Positions 1-8,639 of a stretch of DNA of 64,000 nucleotides are shown in pieces (the stretch's first letter is position 1; each line of letters opens with the position of its first letter). The translations under genes were made by a program, and so were the position numbers. A model generated the notes under the pieces. That model saw only the letters and a list, made by a program, of their open reading frames with translations, was not told the origin of the DNA and did not search any database. Source of the DNA: Serratia fonticola (GTDB taxonomy: Bacteria > Pseudomonadota > Gammaproteobacteria > Enterobacterales > Enterobacteriaceae); the NCBI RefSeq assembly GCF_006715025.1, contig NZ_VFMK01000001.1:682001-746000 (forward strand), read 5' to 3'.

Positions 1-412
1 TCTGGCTTCGGTCACGCCTGAGCTGGATATGTATGACCGCGCCTGGCCGATCCGCACCTATATGGAACCCTTGCCGCCGGCCAAATTTGTACAGGATCGT
101 TCCGGCAGCCACGGGATGACCATGAATTCGCTGGTGGCTGGTGGATGTATTGTGTCTGGTTCGGTGGTGGTGCATTCAGTGCTGTTCTCGCGGGTGCGAG
201 TGAACTCCTTTTGTACCATCGACTCTTCAGTATTACTGCCTGATGTTAACGTTGGCCGCTCTTGCCGCCTGCGTCGCTGCATCATCGATCGCGCCTGCCA
301 CATCCCAGAAGGGATGGTGATTGGCGAAAATGCCGATGAAGACAGCAAGCGTTTTTATCGTTCGGAAGAAGGCATTGTGCTGGTCACGCGTGAAATGCTG
401 TCAAAACTGTAA
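1..412 (+). CDS. glgC: Glucose-1-phosphate adenylyltransferase, C-terminal part
   Basis: GlgC makes ADP-glucose from ATP and glucose-1-phosphate, the committed and allosterically controlled step of bacterial glycogen synthesis in the cytoplasm. Only the last ~136 residues are in the window; the reading frame is open from base 2 and the 5' part lies outside. The visible part is the left-handed beta-helix domain (GSVVVHSVLFSRVRVNSF, then GRSCRLRRCIIDRAC), and it ends in the family's typical YRSEEGIVLVTREML tail. glgA follows after 84 bases in the same direction, as in the enteric glgBXCAP operon. Identity is very likely; truncation is only due to the window edge. Confidence 0.96.
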   Translation, partial: LASVTPELDMYDRAWPIRTYMEPLPPAKFVQDRSGSHGMTMNSLVAGGCIVSGSVVVHSVLFSRVRVNSFCTIDSSVLLPDVNVGRSCRLRRCIIDRACHIPEGMVIGENADEDSKRFYRSEEGIVLVTREMLSKL

Positions 413-496
413 TCGTTCTGCTTGCCAAACCCTGGGCGCAACTGGCTGCGCCCTCTATCTGCGCAAAGAAGTTTTTGCCGAATTTCAGGAGTGATA

Positions 497-1930
497 ATGC
501 AGGTTTTACACGTATGTTCTGAAATGTTCCCTTTGCTGAAAACCGGTGGGTTAGCAGATGTGGTTGGCGCATTACCGGCGGCACAGATTGCTGAGGGAGT
601 GGACGTTCGGGTGCTGTTACCGGCTTTTCCTGATGTACGTAATGGCATCCCGGATACCGTGCTGGTTGCGGAGATTGACTCTTTTGCCGGGCGAGTAGGC
701 TTACGCTACGGGACTTATCATGGCGTGGGGATATACCTGATTGATGCCCCATGGTTGTATGACCGACCCGGCAGCCCATACCACGATCAGTCAATGTACG
801 CCTATCCTGACAACCATCGCCGCTTTGCCCTATTAGGCTGGATGGCGTGTGAGTTGGCGAAAGGGCTGGATCATTACTGGCGACCTAAACTGGTACATGC
901 CCATGACTGGCATGCGGGGTTGGCCTGTGCTTATCTGGCGGCTAATGGACACCCGGCTCGCTCGATCTTCACCGTACACAACTTGGCCTATCAGGGGCTG
1001 TTTTCTGCCCATCATATGCAGGAGCTGTGGCTGCCACCGTCGTTCTTGAATATCTATGGCCTGGAGTTTTATGGGCAGATGTCCTTTCTTAAGGCTGGCC
1101 TGTATTATGCCGATCATATCACCACCGTCAGCCCGACCTATGCGCGTGAAATCACGCGGCCAGAATTCGGGTATGGTATGGAAGGATTACTGCAGGAGCG
1201 CCAGCGGCAGGGCAGGTTGAGCGGTATTCTTAATGGCGTCGATGACAAAATCTGGGATCCTTCGCGCGATGCGCGCCTGCCGACCCGTTACGATGCCGAT
1301 AACCTGAAAAACAAAGCCAAGAACAAGGTCCATCTGCAAAAAGCCATGGGGCTGCAGGTGGATGAATCCTTACCGTTGTTTGCCGTTGTCAGCCGCCTGA
1401 CCAATCAGAAAGGATTGGATCTGGTGCTGGGCGCATTGCCAGCCTTGCTGGAACAAGGGGGCCAGTTGGCGCTGCTGGGGGCCGGTGACGCAGTATTGCA
1501 GCAGGCTTTCCTGGCCGCTGCAGCGGATTATCCGGAACAGGTCGGCGTGCAGATTGGCTACCATGAAGCTTTCTCTCACCGCATTATCGCCGGTGCTGAT
1601 GTGATTCTGGTGCCTAGCCGTTTTGAACCTTGTGGGTTAACGCAGCTTTATGGTTTGAAATACGGCACGTTGCCGCTGGTACGCCGCACTGGTGGGTTGG
1701 CTGATACGGTGGTGGACTGCGCATTGGAGAATCTGGCGGACGGCACCGCCAGCGGGTTTGTGTTTGATGATTGTGATGCTGTTGCCCTGGGTAATGCCAT
1801 TCGGCGAGCATTGGTGCTGTGGAGCAGGCCGAGACATTGGCATCATGTACAACGCCACGCCATGAGTCTAGATTTTGGCTGGCAAGTGGCGGCAAAGGAA
1901 TATCTGTCGCTTTATCAACGCTTGTTGTAA
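497..1930 (+). CDS. glgA: Glycogen synthase (ADP-glucose type)
   Basis: GT5 glycogen synthase that transfers glucose from ADP-glucose to the growing alpha-1,4-glucan. The product is 477 residues, the usual enteric length. The N-terminus MQVLHVCSEMFPLLKTGGLA carries the KTGGLADV ADP-glucose-binding loop (Lys15), and the C-terminal half has SRFEPCGLTQLYGLKYGT, the conserved E-x7-E type catalytic region, followed by RRTGGLADTV. An in-frame extension to base 422 exists, but the start at 497 is chosen because it gives the family N-terminus and has CAGGAG just upstream. It lies between glgC and glgP, 24 bases before glgP, in one operon. Confidence 0.98.
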   Translation: MQVLHVCSEMFPLLKTGGLADVVGALPAAQIAEGVDVRVLLPAFPDVRNGIPDTVLVAEIDSFAGRVGLRYGTYHGVGIYLIDAPWLYDRPGSPYHDQSMYAYPDNHRRFALLGWMACELAKGLDHYWRPKLVHAHDWHAGLACAYLAANGHPARSIFTVHNLAYQGLFSAHHMQELWLPPSFLNIYGLEFYGQMSFLKAGLYYADHITTVSPTYAREITRPEFGYGMEGLLQERQRQGRLSGILNGVDDKIWDPSRDARLPTRYDADNLKNKAKNKVHLQKAMGLQVDESLPLFAVVSRLTNQKGLDLVLGALPALLEQGGQLALLGAGDAVLQQAFLAAAADYPEQVGVQIGYHEAFSHRIIAGADVILVPSRFEPCGLTQLYGLKYGTLPLVRRTGGLADTVVDCALENLADGTASGFVFDDCDAVALGNAIRRALVLWSRPRHWHHVQRHAMSLDFGWQVAAKEYLSLYQRLL

Positions 1931-1954
1931 TCACGCACTTGGGATTGAACTGCT

Positions 1955-4402
1955 ATGACTTCACCGTTTAGTTACACCTCACCCACGGTCAGTGTAGAAG
2001 CGCTGAAACATTCCATCGCCTATAAACTGATGTTTATTGTCGGTAAGGATCCGGCTATCGCCACCCAGCATGACTGGCTTAATGCCGTGTTATTTGCGGT
2101 GCGCGACAGGATGGTGGAACGCTGGTTACGATCTAACCGTGCCCAGCTTTCGCAAGATGTCCGGCAGGTCTATTACCTGTCGATGGAGTTTCTGCTTGGC
2201 CGTACATTGTCGAATGCGCTGTTATCCATGGGGATTTACCAGGATATTGAAGACGCATTGGATGAAATGGGCCTGAGCCTGAGCGAATTGCTTGAAGAAG
2301 AAAACGACCCTGGTCTGGGAAATGGCGGCCTGGGGCGTCTGGCGGCTTGCTTCCTGGATTCGTTGGCTACGCTGGCGCTGCCTGGACGAGGTTATGGCAT
2401 CCGCTACGAATATGGCATGTTCAAGCAGAATATCGTCAATGGCCAACAGATGGAATCACCCGATTACTGGCTGGAATACGGTAATCCATGGGAATTCCCG
2501 CGTCACAATACGCGCTATAAAGTGCGTTTCGGTGGCCGTATTCAGCAGGAAGGGGCAAAGGCGCGTTGGGTCGAAACCGAAGAAATTCTGGCGATTGCCT
2601 ATGATCAGGTGATCCCCGGTTTTGATACTGATGCTACCAATACGCTGCGTTTGTGGAGTGCTCAGGCCAGTAACGAAATCAATCTGGGTAAGTTCAACCA
2701 GGGCGACTACTTTGCCGCCGTGGAGGATAAAAACCACTCCGAGAACGTATCGCGAGTGCTCTATCCCGATGACTCTACCTATTCAGGGCGCGAATTGCGC
2801 CTGCGGCAGGAGTATTTCCTGGTTTCAGCGACCATTCAGGATATCCTCAGCCGACATTGGACGATGCATAAAACCTTCGACAATCTGGCCGACAAGATTG
2901 CCATTCACCTCAACGATACTCACCCGGTACTGTCCATTCCAGAGCTGATGCATTTGCTGATCGACGAGCATAAATTCAGCTGGCTGGATGCCTGGGCCGT
3001 GGTAGAAAAGGTGTTCTCCTATACCAACCATACCTTGATGAGTGAGGCGCTGGAAACCTGGCCCATTGATATGCTGGGCAAAATTCTGCCTCGTCACTTG
3101 CAGCTTATTTTCGAGATTAACGATCATTTCCTCAAGCACGTCCAGCAAGTGGTACCAGATGATAATGAATTGCTGGCCCGCGTCTCTCTCATTGATGAAA
3201 CCAATGGGCGACGAGTGCGGATGGCGTGGCTGGCGGTGGTGGCCAGCCATAAGGTCAATGGGGTTTCAGCATTGCACTCTGAACTGATGGTGCAATCCCT
3301 GTTTGCTGATTTTGCCCGTATTTTCCCTGGCCGTTTCTGCAATAAAACCAACGGGGTGACGCCACGACGCTGGCTTGGCCTGGCTAACCGGCCATTATCG
3401 AAGGTGCTGGATGACAGTATCGGCCATAACTGGCGGACCGATCTCAGCCAGCTTGCCGAGATTAAACCAAACGTGGATTACCCGAGCTTCCTGCTGGCTG
3501 TACAGGCTGCGAAGCGGCAGAACAAAGAGCGGCTGGCGATCTATATTGCCAAAAAGCTCAATGTGGTGGTAAACCCGGATGCGCTGTTCGATGTGCAGAT
3601 TAAACGTATCCATGAATATAAGCGGCAGTTGCTGAACGTCTTGCATGTGGTTACACGTTATAACCGTTTGCTGCAGGATCCTGATACCAAACGCGTACCG
3701 CGCGTGGTGATTTTTGGTGGGAAAGCCGCCTCGGCGTATTACGCTGCCAAGCAGATAATCCGCTTGATCAACGATGTGGCTAAGGTGATCAACAACGATC
3801 CGCGTGTGCATGATGACTTGAAAGTGGTGTTTATTCCCAACTATGGCGTGAGTCTGGCGCAGATGATCATCCCGGCGGCGGATCTCTCCGAACAGATTTC
3901 CTTGGCAGGTACCGAGGCGTCAGGCACCAGTAACATGAAGTTTGCCCTTAACGGAGCGTTAACCATTGGTACGTTGGACGGCGCTAACGTTGAAATGCGT
4001 GAACACGTGGGTGAAGAGAATATCTTTATCTTCGGCAACACCGCAGAGCAGGTTGAAGCGCTTCGTCGTAACGGTTACAACCCACGTCAGTATTATGAGC
4101 AGGATGACGAGTTACATCTGGCTCTGACGCAGATTGCTACCGGTGCATTCAGTCCTGATGAACCTAAGCGTTACAGTAGCCTGTTTGACTCATTGGTTAA
4201 CCTGGGCGATCACTATCAGCTGCTGGCTGATTATCGTAGCTATGTGGATATGCAGGACAAAGTGGATGAGGTGTATCTCAACCAGGATGACTGGACCCGG
4301 CGTGCGATACTCAATATTGCCAATATGGGCTATTTCTCTTCTGACCGTACTATTCAGGAATACGCAGATGAGATCTGGGATATCAAGCCGGTTAAGTTGT
4401 AA
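1955..4402 (+). CDS. glgP: Glycogen phosphorylase
   Basis: GT35 phosphorylase that releases glucose-1-phosphate from glycogen ends; last gene of the glg operon, 815 residues. The pyridoxal-phosphate lysine is Lys662 in the motif EASGTSNMKFALNGALT, followed by GTLDGANVEM. The N-terminal YYLSMEFLLGRTL and NGGLGRLAACFLDS motifs are also intact. It is paralogous to malP at 20074-22479 but has the longer N-terminus of the glycogen enzyme, and its position directly after glgA fixes the assignment. A strong palindromic terminator lies 15 bases past the stop. Confidence 0.98.
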   Translation: MTSPFSYTSPTVSVEALKHSIAYKLMFIVGKDPAIATQHDWLNAVLFAVRDRMVERWLRSNRAQLSQDVRQVYYLSMEFLLGRTLSNALLSMGIYQDIEDALDEMGLSLSELLEEENDPGLGNGGLGRLAACFLDSLATLALPGRGYGIRYEYGMFKQNIVNGQQMESPDYWLEYGNPWEFPRHNTRYKVRFGGRIQQEGAKARWVETEEILAIAYDQVIPGFDTDATNTLRLWSAQASNEINLGKFNQGDYFAAVEDKNHSENVSRVLYPDDSTYSGRELRLRQEYFLVSATIQDILSRHWTMHKTFDNLADKIAIHLNDTHPVLSIPELMHLLIDEHKFSWLDAWAVVEKVFSYTNHTLMSEALETWPIDMLGKILPRHLQLIFEINDHFLKHVQQVVPDDNELLARVSLIDETNGRRVRMAWLAVVASHKVNGVSALHSELMVQSLFADFARIFPGRFCNKTNGVTPRRWLGLANRPLSKVLDDSIGHNWRTDLSQLAEIKPNVDYPSFLLAVQAAKRQNKERLAIYIAKKLNVVVNPDALFDVQIKRIHEYKRQLLNVLHVVTRYNRLLQDPDTKRVPRVVIFGGKAASAYYAAKQIIRLINDVAKVINNDPRVHDDLKVVFIPNYGVSLAQMIIPAADLSEQISLAGTEASGTSNMKFALNGALTIGTLDGANVEMREHVGEENIFIFGNTAEQVEALRRNGYNPRQYYEQDDELHLALTQIATGAFSPDEPKRYSSLFDSLVNLGDHYQLLADYRSYVDMQDKVDEVYLNQDDWTRRAILNIANMGYFSSDRTIQEYADEIWDIKPVKL

Positions 4403-4417
4403 CCTGTCCTGAATGAC

Positions 4418-4448
4418 AAAGGGGCCCAGCATGCTGGGCCCCTTTTTT
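4418..4448 (+). terminator. Terminator between convergent glgP and glpD
   Basis: A perfect 28-base palindrome (4418-4445), with left arm AAAGGGGCCCAGCA and right arm its exact complement, ends in a T6 run on the plus strand. It is a strong Rho-independent terminator for the glg operon. The A-run on the other side is only three bases, so it is weaker as a terminator for glpD, which ends at 4461 on the opposite strand. Confidence 0.92.
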
Positions 4449-4460
4449 ATCACTGGCCGA

Positions 4461-5969
4461 TTAAGAGGCCAATGACAGCGTTTTGGGTTTTGCGTTTTCT
4501 GCCAGCCAGGCTTTAACTTTTGCCTGTTGCGCCTCGCTGAGCCACATGCCCAGTTTGGTCCGCCGCCAGATGGCATCGTCCAGTTCGGTAACCCACTCTT
4601 TATCCACCAGATAACGTAGCTCCGCTTCGTACAGTTCATGGCCGAAGTCTTCACCCAGATCGCTCATGCTGCCAGCATTGGCCAGAATCAGTTCGCTGTG
4701 GCTGCCATAGGTGCGGGCATAGCGGCGTGCCAGCGACTCTGTTAACCAACCGTGTTGGCGACGCAGTTTGGCGGCATAGCTGTCGCGATCGCCACCGATG
4801 TCGCCACCTGGCAGGGAACCGTTTTTGGTCCATGCCGGGCCGCAGCCTGGGTAGTAGTGAGCCAGCTTTTCCATCGCGTGTTCGGCCAGTTTGCGGTAGG
4901 TGGTGAGTTTACCGCCAAATACGGAAAGCAGTGGGGCTTTGCCCTGCTCGTCATGCACATCCAGCGTGTAATCACGGGTTACGGCCTGCGGCGAATCTGA
5001 TTCATCGTCGCACAACGGGCGTACGCCGGAGTAAGTCCAGACGATATCATCACGGCCCAGCTGTTTTTTGAAGTGGTCGTTATACACTTTCAGCAGATAG
5101 TCGATTTCGTTATCGTCGATCTTCACGTCTTTAGGATCGCCGTGATATTCCACGTCGGTAGTACCAATGATGGAAAAATCGTCCAGCCAAGGAATAACAA
5201 ACACAATACGGTGGTCTTCATTCTGCAGGATATAAGACTGTGGCTGGTTGTGTGCTTTGGGTACCACAATGTGGCTACCTTTGATCAGGCGGATACCATA
5301 AGGTGATTTGAGCTTCAGACCATCGTCGAAGAAGTGTTTCACCCATGGGCCGGTGGCATTTACCAGGCCTTTGGCACGCCAGGTGAAGGTTTTGCCGCTG
5401 TCTACGTCGGTCGCTTCTACCATCCATAGGCCGTTCTCGCGCCAGGCGCGGGTCACTTTAGTGCGGGTGCGCACTTCACCACCACGCTCAACCACTGCCT
5501 GAGCGTTTAGCACCACCAGACGCGCATCGTCTACCCAGCAGTCAGAATATTCGAAACCGCGTGTTAATTCCGGCTTCAGTACGGACTCGGGCCCAAAGCG
5601 CAACCCTTTACTGCCCGGCAAACTGGTACGTTTACCCAGGTGATCGTAAAGGAACAGACCGGTGCGGATCATCCAGGCCGGGCGCAGATGAGGCTGGTGC
5701 GGTAGGCGGAAGCGCATGGGGAAGGCGATATGCGGAGCCAGTTTTAGCAGGACTTCACGCTCGGCCAGCGCTTCACTCACCAAGCGGAATTCGTAGTGTT
5801 CAAGGTAGCGCAGGCCACCGTGGATCAGTTTTGAACTGGCGGAAGACGTAGCACAGGCCAAGTCTTGCGCTTCCAGCAGCAGAACGGACAGCCCGCGCCC
5901 GGCAGCATCCGCTGCGATGCCGGCACCGTTGATACCACCACCGATAACGATCAAGTCTTTGGTTTCCAC
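4461..5969 (-). CDS. glpD: Aerobic glycerol-3-phosphate dehydrogenase
   Basis: Membrane-associated FAD flavoprotein that oxidises sn-glycerol-3-phosphate to dihydroxyacetone phosphate and feeds electrons to ubiquinone. The product is 502 residues. The N-terminus has the FAD dinucleotide fold DLIVIGGGINGAGIAADAAG, followed by SSASSKLIHGGLRYLEHYEF; GTTDVEYHGDP and FGGKLTTYRKLAEHAME are further family signatures. The start is a GTG at 5969 (MetGluThrLysAsp in the family), preceded by a good GGAGGG ribosome site; the frame stays open to 6053 but that extension has no family match. Likely repressed by GlpR through the site at 6004-6023. It converges on glgP. Confidence 0.97.
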   Translation of the reverse strand: METKDLIVIGGGINGAGIAADAAGRGLSVLLLEAQDLACATSSASSKLIHGGLRYLEHYEFRLVSEALAEREVLLKLAPHIAFPMRFRLPHQPHLRPAWMIRTGLFLYDHLGKRTSLPGSKGLRFGPESVLKPELTRGFEYSDCWVDDARLVVLNAQAVVERGGEVRTRTKVTRAWRENGLWMVEATDVDSGKTFTWRAKGLVNATGPWVKHFFDDGLKLKSPYGIRLIKGSHIVVPKAHNQPQSYILQNEDHRIVFVIPWLDDFSIIGTTDVEYHGDPKDVKIDDNEIDYLLKVYNDHFKKQLGRDDIVWTYSGVRPLCDDESDSPQAVTRDYTLDVHDEQGKAPLLSVFGGKLTTYRKLAEHAMEKLAHYYPGCGPAWTKNGSLPGGDIGGDRDSYAAKLRRQHGWLTESLARRYARTYGSHSELILANAGSMSDLGEDFGHELYEAELRYLVDKEWVTELDDAIWRRTKLGMWLSEAQQAKVKAWLAENAKPKTLSLAS

Positions 5970-6003
5970 GTTAACTCCCTCCAGATGTTCGAAACAGCTC
6001 TTT

Positions 6004-6023
6004 AATGTTCGTTTTCGCTCACG
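6004..6023 (-). promoter_or_regulatory. GlpR operator-like site upstream of glpD
   Basis: AATGTTCGTT directly followed by TTCGCTCACG resembles two abutting GlpR half-sites (family consensus WATKYTCGWW and its inverse). The first half matches at every position and the second at about seven of ten. Another TGTTCGAA half-site lies at 5987-5994. The site sits 35-55 bases before the glpD start, where a repressor would block transcription. This is a motif reading from memory of the consensus. Confidence 0.5.
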
Positions 6024-6156
6024 ATTGTAATCAAAAACCAACAAACAAGCCAAGAGTTAACCAAAAAAAAACATTCTTGCGTGATAGAGATAACAGTTTG
6101 GTGATAGTGGGTATACAAATAATAGGGGTATTGGCTCTACGAAAGCTGCGGCATTA

Positions 6157-6331
6157 GCCCCTCACCCCAACCCTCTCCTGAAGAGCGAAGGCGTTGCAAT
6201 TGTGCTGTCTTTAGGGAGAGGCATGTTGACCAGGCAAAAACGGGAGCGTTAAGTCAGTGCGGAGGTTGTCGGGTACAGGCGCTAATTTGTGGTACGTATA
6301 GTCCCTCTCCCCGTGGGAGAGGGTTAGGGGC
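6157..6331. repeat. Intergenic inverted-repeat element between glpR and glpD
   Basis: The left end GCCCCTCACCCCAACCCTCT (6157-6176) is matched in inverse orientation by GGGAGAGGGTTAGGGGCG at 6315-6332, so a ~175-bp stretch is bounded by imperfect inverted repeats of ~20 bases. The right end also forms a tight hairpin, CCCTCTCCC-CGT-GGGAGAGGG (6303-6323). The right end touches the glpR stop codon (6333). The inside codes for nothing. It looks like a non-coding repeat of the MITE/REP type; the same hairpin core recurs at 59919-59941. Confidence 0.6.
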
Positions 6332-6332
6332 G

Positions 6333-7091
6333 TCAGCAGAGTTCCAGCTGTACGTCGTACTGCTCAATGATTTTCATCACGCTGGGTGGCGGAGCCTGAT
6401 CGGTAAACAGGTAGTCGATCAGGTTCATGTTACCCAGGTTGACCATCGCATTACGGCCAAATTTGGAATGGTCGGTGACGAGCATGACGCAGCGAGAGTT
6501 TTCGATAATCGCACGTTTAGTTCGCACTTCATGATAATCGAATTCGAGCAATGAGCCGTCCATATCGATACCACTGATGCCGAGGATGCCGTAATCCAGA
6601 CGGAACTGGGAAATGAAATCCAGCGTAGCTTCGCCCATGATGCCGCCGTCACGAGTACGCACTTCCCCACCGGCCAGAATCAGACGGAAATCCTCTTTGG
6701 CGGTGAGCAGGGTAGCAACGTTCAGGTTGTTGGTGACGACGCGTAGGTTTTTATGGCCCATCAGCGCATGAGCCACGGCCTCCGGTGTGGTACCGATATC
6801 GATAAACAGCGTTGCGCCATCCGGGATCTGGCTGGCAACACGCTGAGCGATACGCGCTTTCTCTTCCGACCACATAACCTTGCGATCGTGATAAGCGGTG
6901 TTCACTGAACTGGAAGGTAAGGCTGCGCCACCGTGATGGCGTTGTATCTTGTTCTGGTCAGCCAGATCGTTTAAATCGCGGCGAATGGTTTGCGGGCTGA
7001 CCGCGAAGTGCTCCACCAACTCTTCCGTACTGACATACCCCTGCAGGCGCACCAATTCAATAATTGCGTCATGACGCTGTGTTTGCTTCAC
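6333..7091 (-). CDS. glpR: Glycerol-3-phosphate regulon repressor
   Basis: DeoR-family repressor of the glp genes, released by glycerol-3-phosphate; 252 residues. The N-terminal helix-turn-helix includes YVSTEELVEHFAVSPQTIRR (about residues 19-38). The C-terminal DeoR sensor domain includes TLFIDIGTTPEAVAHAL and ILAGGEVRTRDGG. The start is GTG at 7091 with GGGGATT upstream and matches the family start MKQTQRH. It is the last gene of a glpE-glpG-glpR group read leftward; glpG ends 62 bases upstream. Here glpR faces the glpD promoter tail-first, unlike E. coli, where glpE is next to glpD. Confidence 0.97.
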   Translation of the reverse strand: MKQTQRHDAIIELVRLQGYVSTEELVEHFAVSPQTIRRDLNDLADQNKIQRHHGGAALPSSSVNTAYHDRKVMWSEEKARIAQRVASQIPDGATLFIDIGTTPEAVAHALMGHKNLRVVTNNLNVATLLTAKEDFRLILAGGEVRTRDGGIMGEATLDFISQFRLDYGILGISGIDMDGSLLEFDYHEVRTKRAIIENSRCVMLVTDHSKFGRNAMVNLGNMNLIDYLFTDQAPPPSVMKIIEQYDVQLELC

Positions 7092-7153
7092 GATAATCCC
7101 CTAATACACCGGTATACTCGCCATCTTCGAGCTGCAGTATATGTACCTGGTTG

Positions 7154-7990
7154 TTATTGTTCGTTGTGTGCGCGATGTCGCGTATCCCAGAATGCCATCA
7201 GTAACCCTAACACTAAACCGGCTACGTGCGCCGCGTTGGCGATCGACATTCCTAAAATATCGAAATAACCGGCAACCAGCCAGAGCACAGAAAACACCAT
7301 TAAACCCCGTGGCAGATTCAGACCTCGCTCCGGTGCACGTTCGCCGCTCAGCCAGACATAGCCCATCAGGGCGTAAACCACGCCAGAAAGCCCCCCGAAT
7401 AGCGCGCCACTGAACAAGGATTGTGCCCAGCCGCTGAAAAAGGCCGAGACCACGGCAATCACAAACAGTTTGCCGCTGCCGAGGCGTTTTTCTAATGGCC
7501 CCCCCAGATACCACCACCATAGCAGGTTAAAGGTGATGTGCAGCAGCGAGAAGTGCAGAAAGGCATGGCTGACCCAACGCCACAGCTGACCGTATTGCGA
7601 GCTGTTTTGCGGCCAGGAAAGCCAGAACATCACGGTGTCGTTACCCAGTACCTGCATCAGGATATAGACAAAAATGCACAATGTCATGACCGTGAGCGTC
7701 AGTGGCCCGGCCTTGCTACGAATGATTTGCAGATAGGAAAATTGTTGATAGTGCAAACCGGCACCCGTGTTGCCTGCCTGCCAACTGGCCGCTTGATAGC
7801 GCTTGTTTAAGGGATCGAGCAGAAACTGTTGCAGTTCATGCTGCACCTGCTCCAGATGGCTTTCGTCCGCCAGCCAGATTTCGGCCGCCTCGCCGCCAGT
7901 GTGAACTTCAAGCGCAATCCCCTGAGTTGCCATGTAATCGACAAAGGCCTGCGCCAGGCGAGGGTTGGATACGGCGATCACTCGAACCAT
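7154..7990 (-). CDS. glpG: Rhomboid intramembrane serine protease GlpG
   Basis: Inner-membrane rhomboid protease that cleaves within transmembrane helices; 278 residues. The cytoplasmic N-terminal domain (about 1-90) is followed by six membrane helices. The catalytic Ser202 is in GGLSGVVYALMGYVW and the partner His255 in NAAHVAGLVLG; the oxyanion-helping SHAFLHFSLLHITFN (about 141-155) is also present. Despite the gene name it is not an enzyme of glycerol metabolism. It lies between glpE and glpR on the same strand, 151 bases after glpE. Confidence 0.97.
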   Translation of the reverse strand: MVRVIAVSNPRLAQAFVDYMATQGIALEVHTGGEAAEIWLADESHLEQVQHELQQFLLDPLNKRYQAASWQAGNTGAGLHYQQFSYLQIIRSKAGPLTLTVMTLCIFVYILMQVLGNDTVMFWLSWPQNSSQYGQLWRWVSHAFLHFSLLHITFNLLWWWYLGGPLEKRLGSGKLFVIAVVSAFFSGWAQSLFSGALFGGLSGVVYALMGYVWLSGERAPERGLNLPRGLMVFSVLWLVAGYFDILGMSIANAAHVAGLVLGLLMAFWDTRHRAHNEQ

Positions 7991-8141
7991 AGGTTTTCCG
8001 TCTAAGTATGCTCAAAGATAATATTGGCCACGAGCTTAACCGCCTGTGGCATTGACGGCTGATTATACCGTTGAAATCCTGAGCGCAGGCAAAAAACGAA
8101 GAGAATTCGGTTTAGGCCGCCCTAAGCGCGGCCAATGGGGA

Positions 8142-8468
8142 TTAGGAGGCGCTTTCAATATCCTGCGGGAACTGACGAGCCCAAGCTTCAAAGCCGCCAT
8201 CAATGCTGTATACCGCGTCAAATCCCTGATGCAACAGATACTGCGCAGCACTGCGGCTGCTATTACCGTGGTAACACATCACCATCACCGGGCGATCGAA
8301 TTCATTTTGCTGCATAAATGCTGACAGGCTGGCGTTGGTAAGATGAAACGCACCTGGCGTATGCCCGGCCGAAAAGCTTTGTGGATCGCGAATATCGACC
8401 AGCGCGGCGCTGCCCTCTTTCCAGCGTTGATATGCCTGCTCAACGTTGATCGATTCAAATTGTTCCAT
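8142..8468 (-). CDS. glpE: Thiosulfate sulfurtransferase GlpE (rhodanese)
   Basis: Single-domain cytoplasmic rhodanese, 108 residues, that moves sulfane sulfur from thiosulfate to cyanide or thioredoxin in vitro. The active-site loop is CYHGNSS with the catalytic Cys65, followed by the family C-terminal motif GFDAVYSIDGGFEAW. It is the first gene of the leftward glpE-glpG-glpR group. A hairpin at 8597-8622 separates it from the next gene upstream. Confidence 0.96.
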   Translation of the reverse strand: MEQFESINVEQAYQRWKEGSAALVDIRDPQSFSAGHTPGAFHLTNASLSAFMQQNEFDRPVMVMCYHGNSSRSAAQYLLHQGFDAVYSIDGGFEAWARQFPQDIESAS

Positions 8469-8596
8469 GACGTCAAAGTGCCTCGTAATTGGGGTATGTC
8501 ACTAGTGTATCCAATTTTGGCACGATTAAGACCAGAGCAACGGCAGGGTTTTTACCCTGTAGCTTAAAATCTTCAGGGTATAGGCCAGGCGAGTAA

Positions 8597-8622
8597 TCCC
8601 CTTTGCGGGCTTGCAAAGGGGA
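8597..8622. terminator. Hairpin after the barrel gene
   Basis: TCCCCTTTGC, loop GGGCTT, GCAAAGGGGA: a perfect 10-bp stem 18 bases past the stop of the leftward barrel gene. There is no clear T-run after it, so it may be a weak or Rho-assisted terminator or a transcript-stabilising hairpin. A second, weaker ACCCTG/CAGGGT hairpin lies at about 8555-8579. Confidence 0.5.
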
Positions 8623-8639
8623 TAGCGGCAAAAGTCGAA

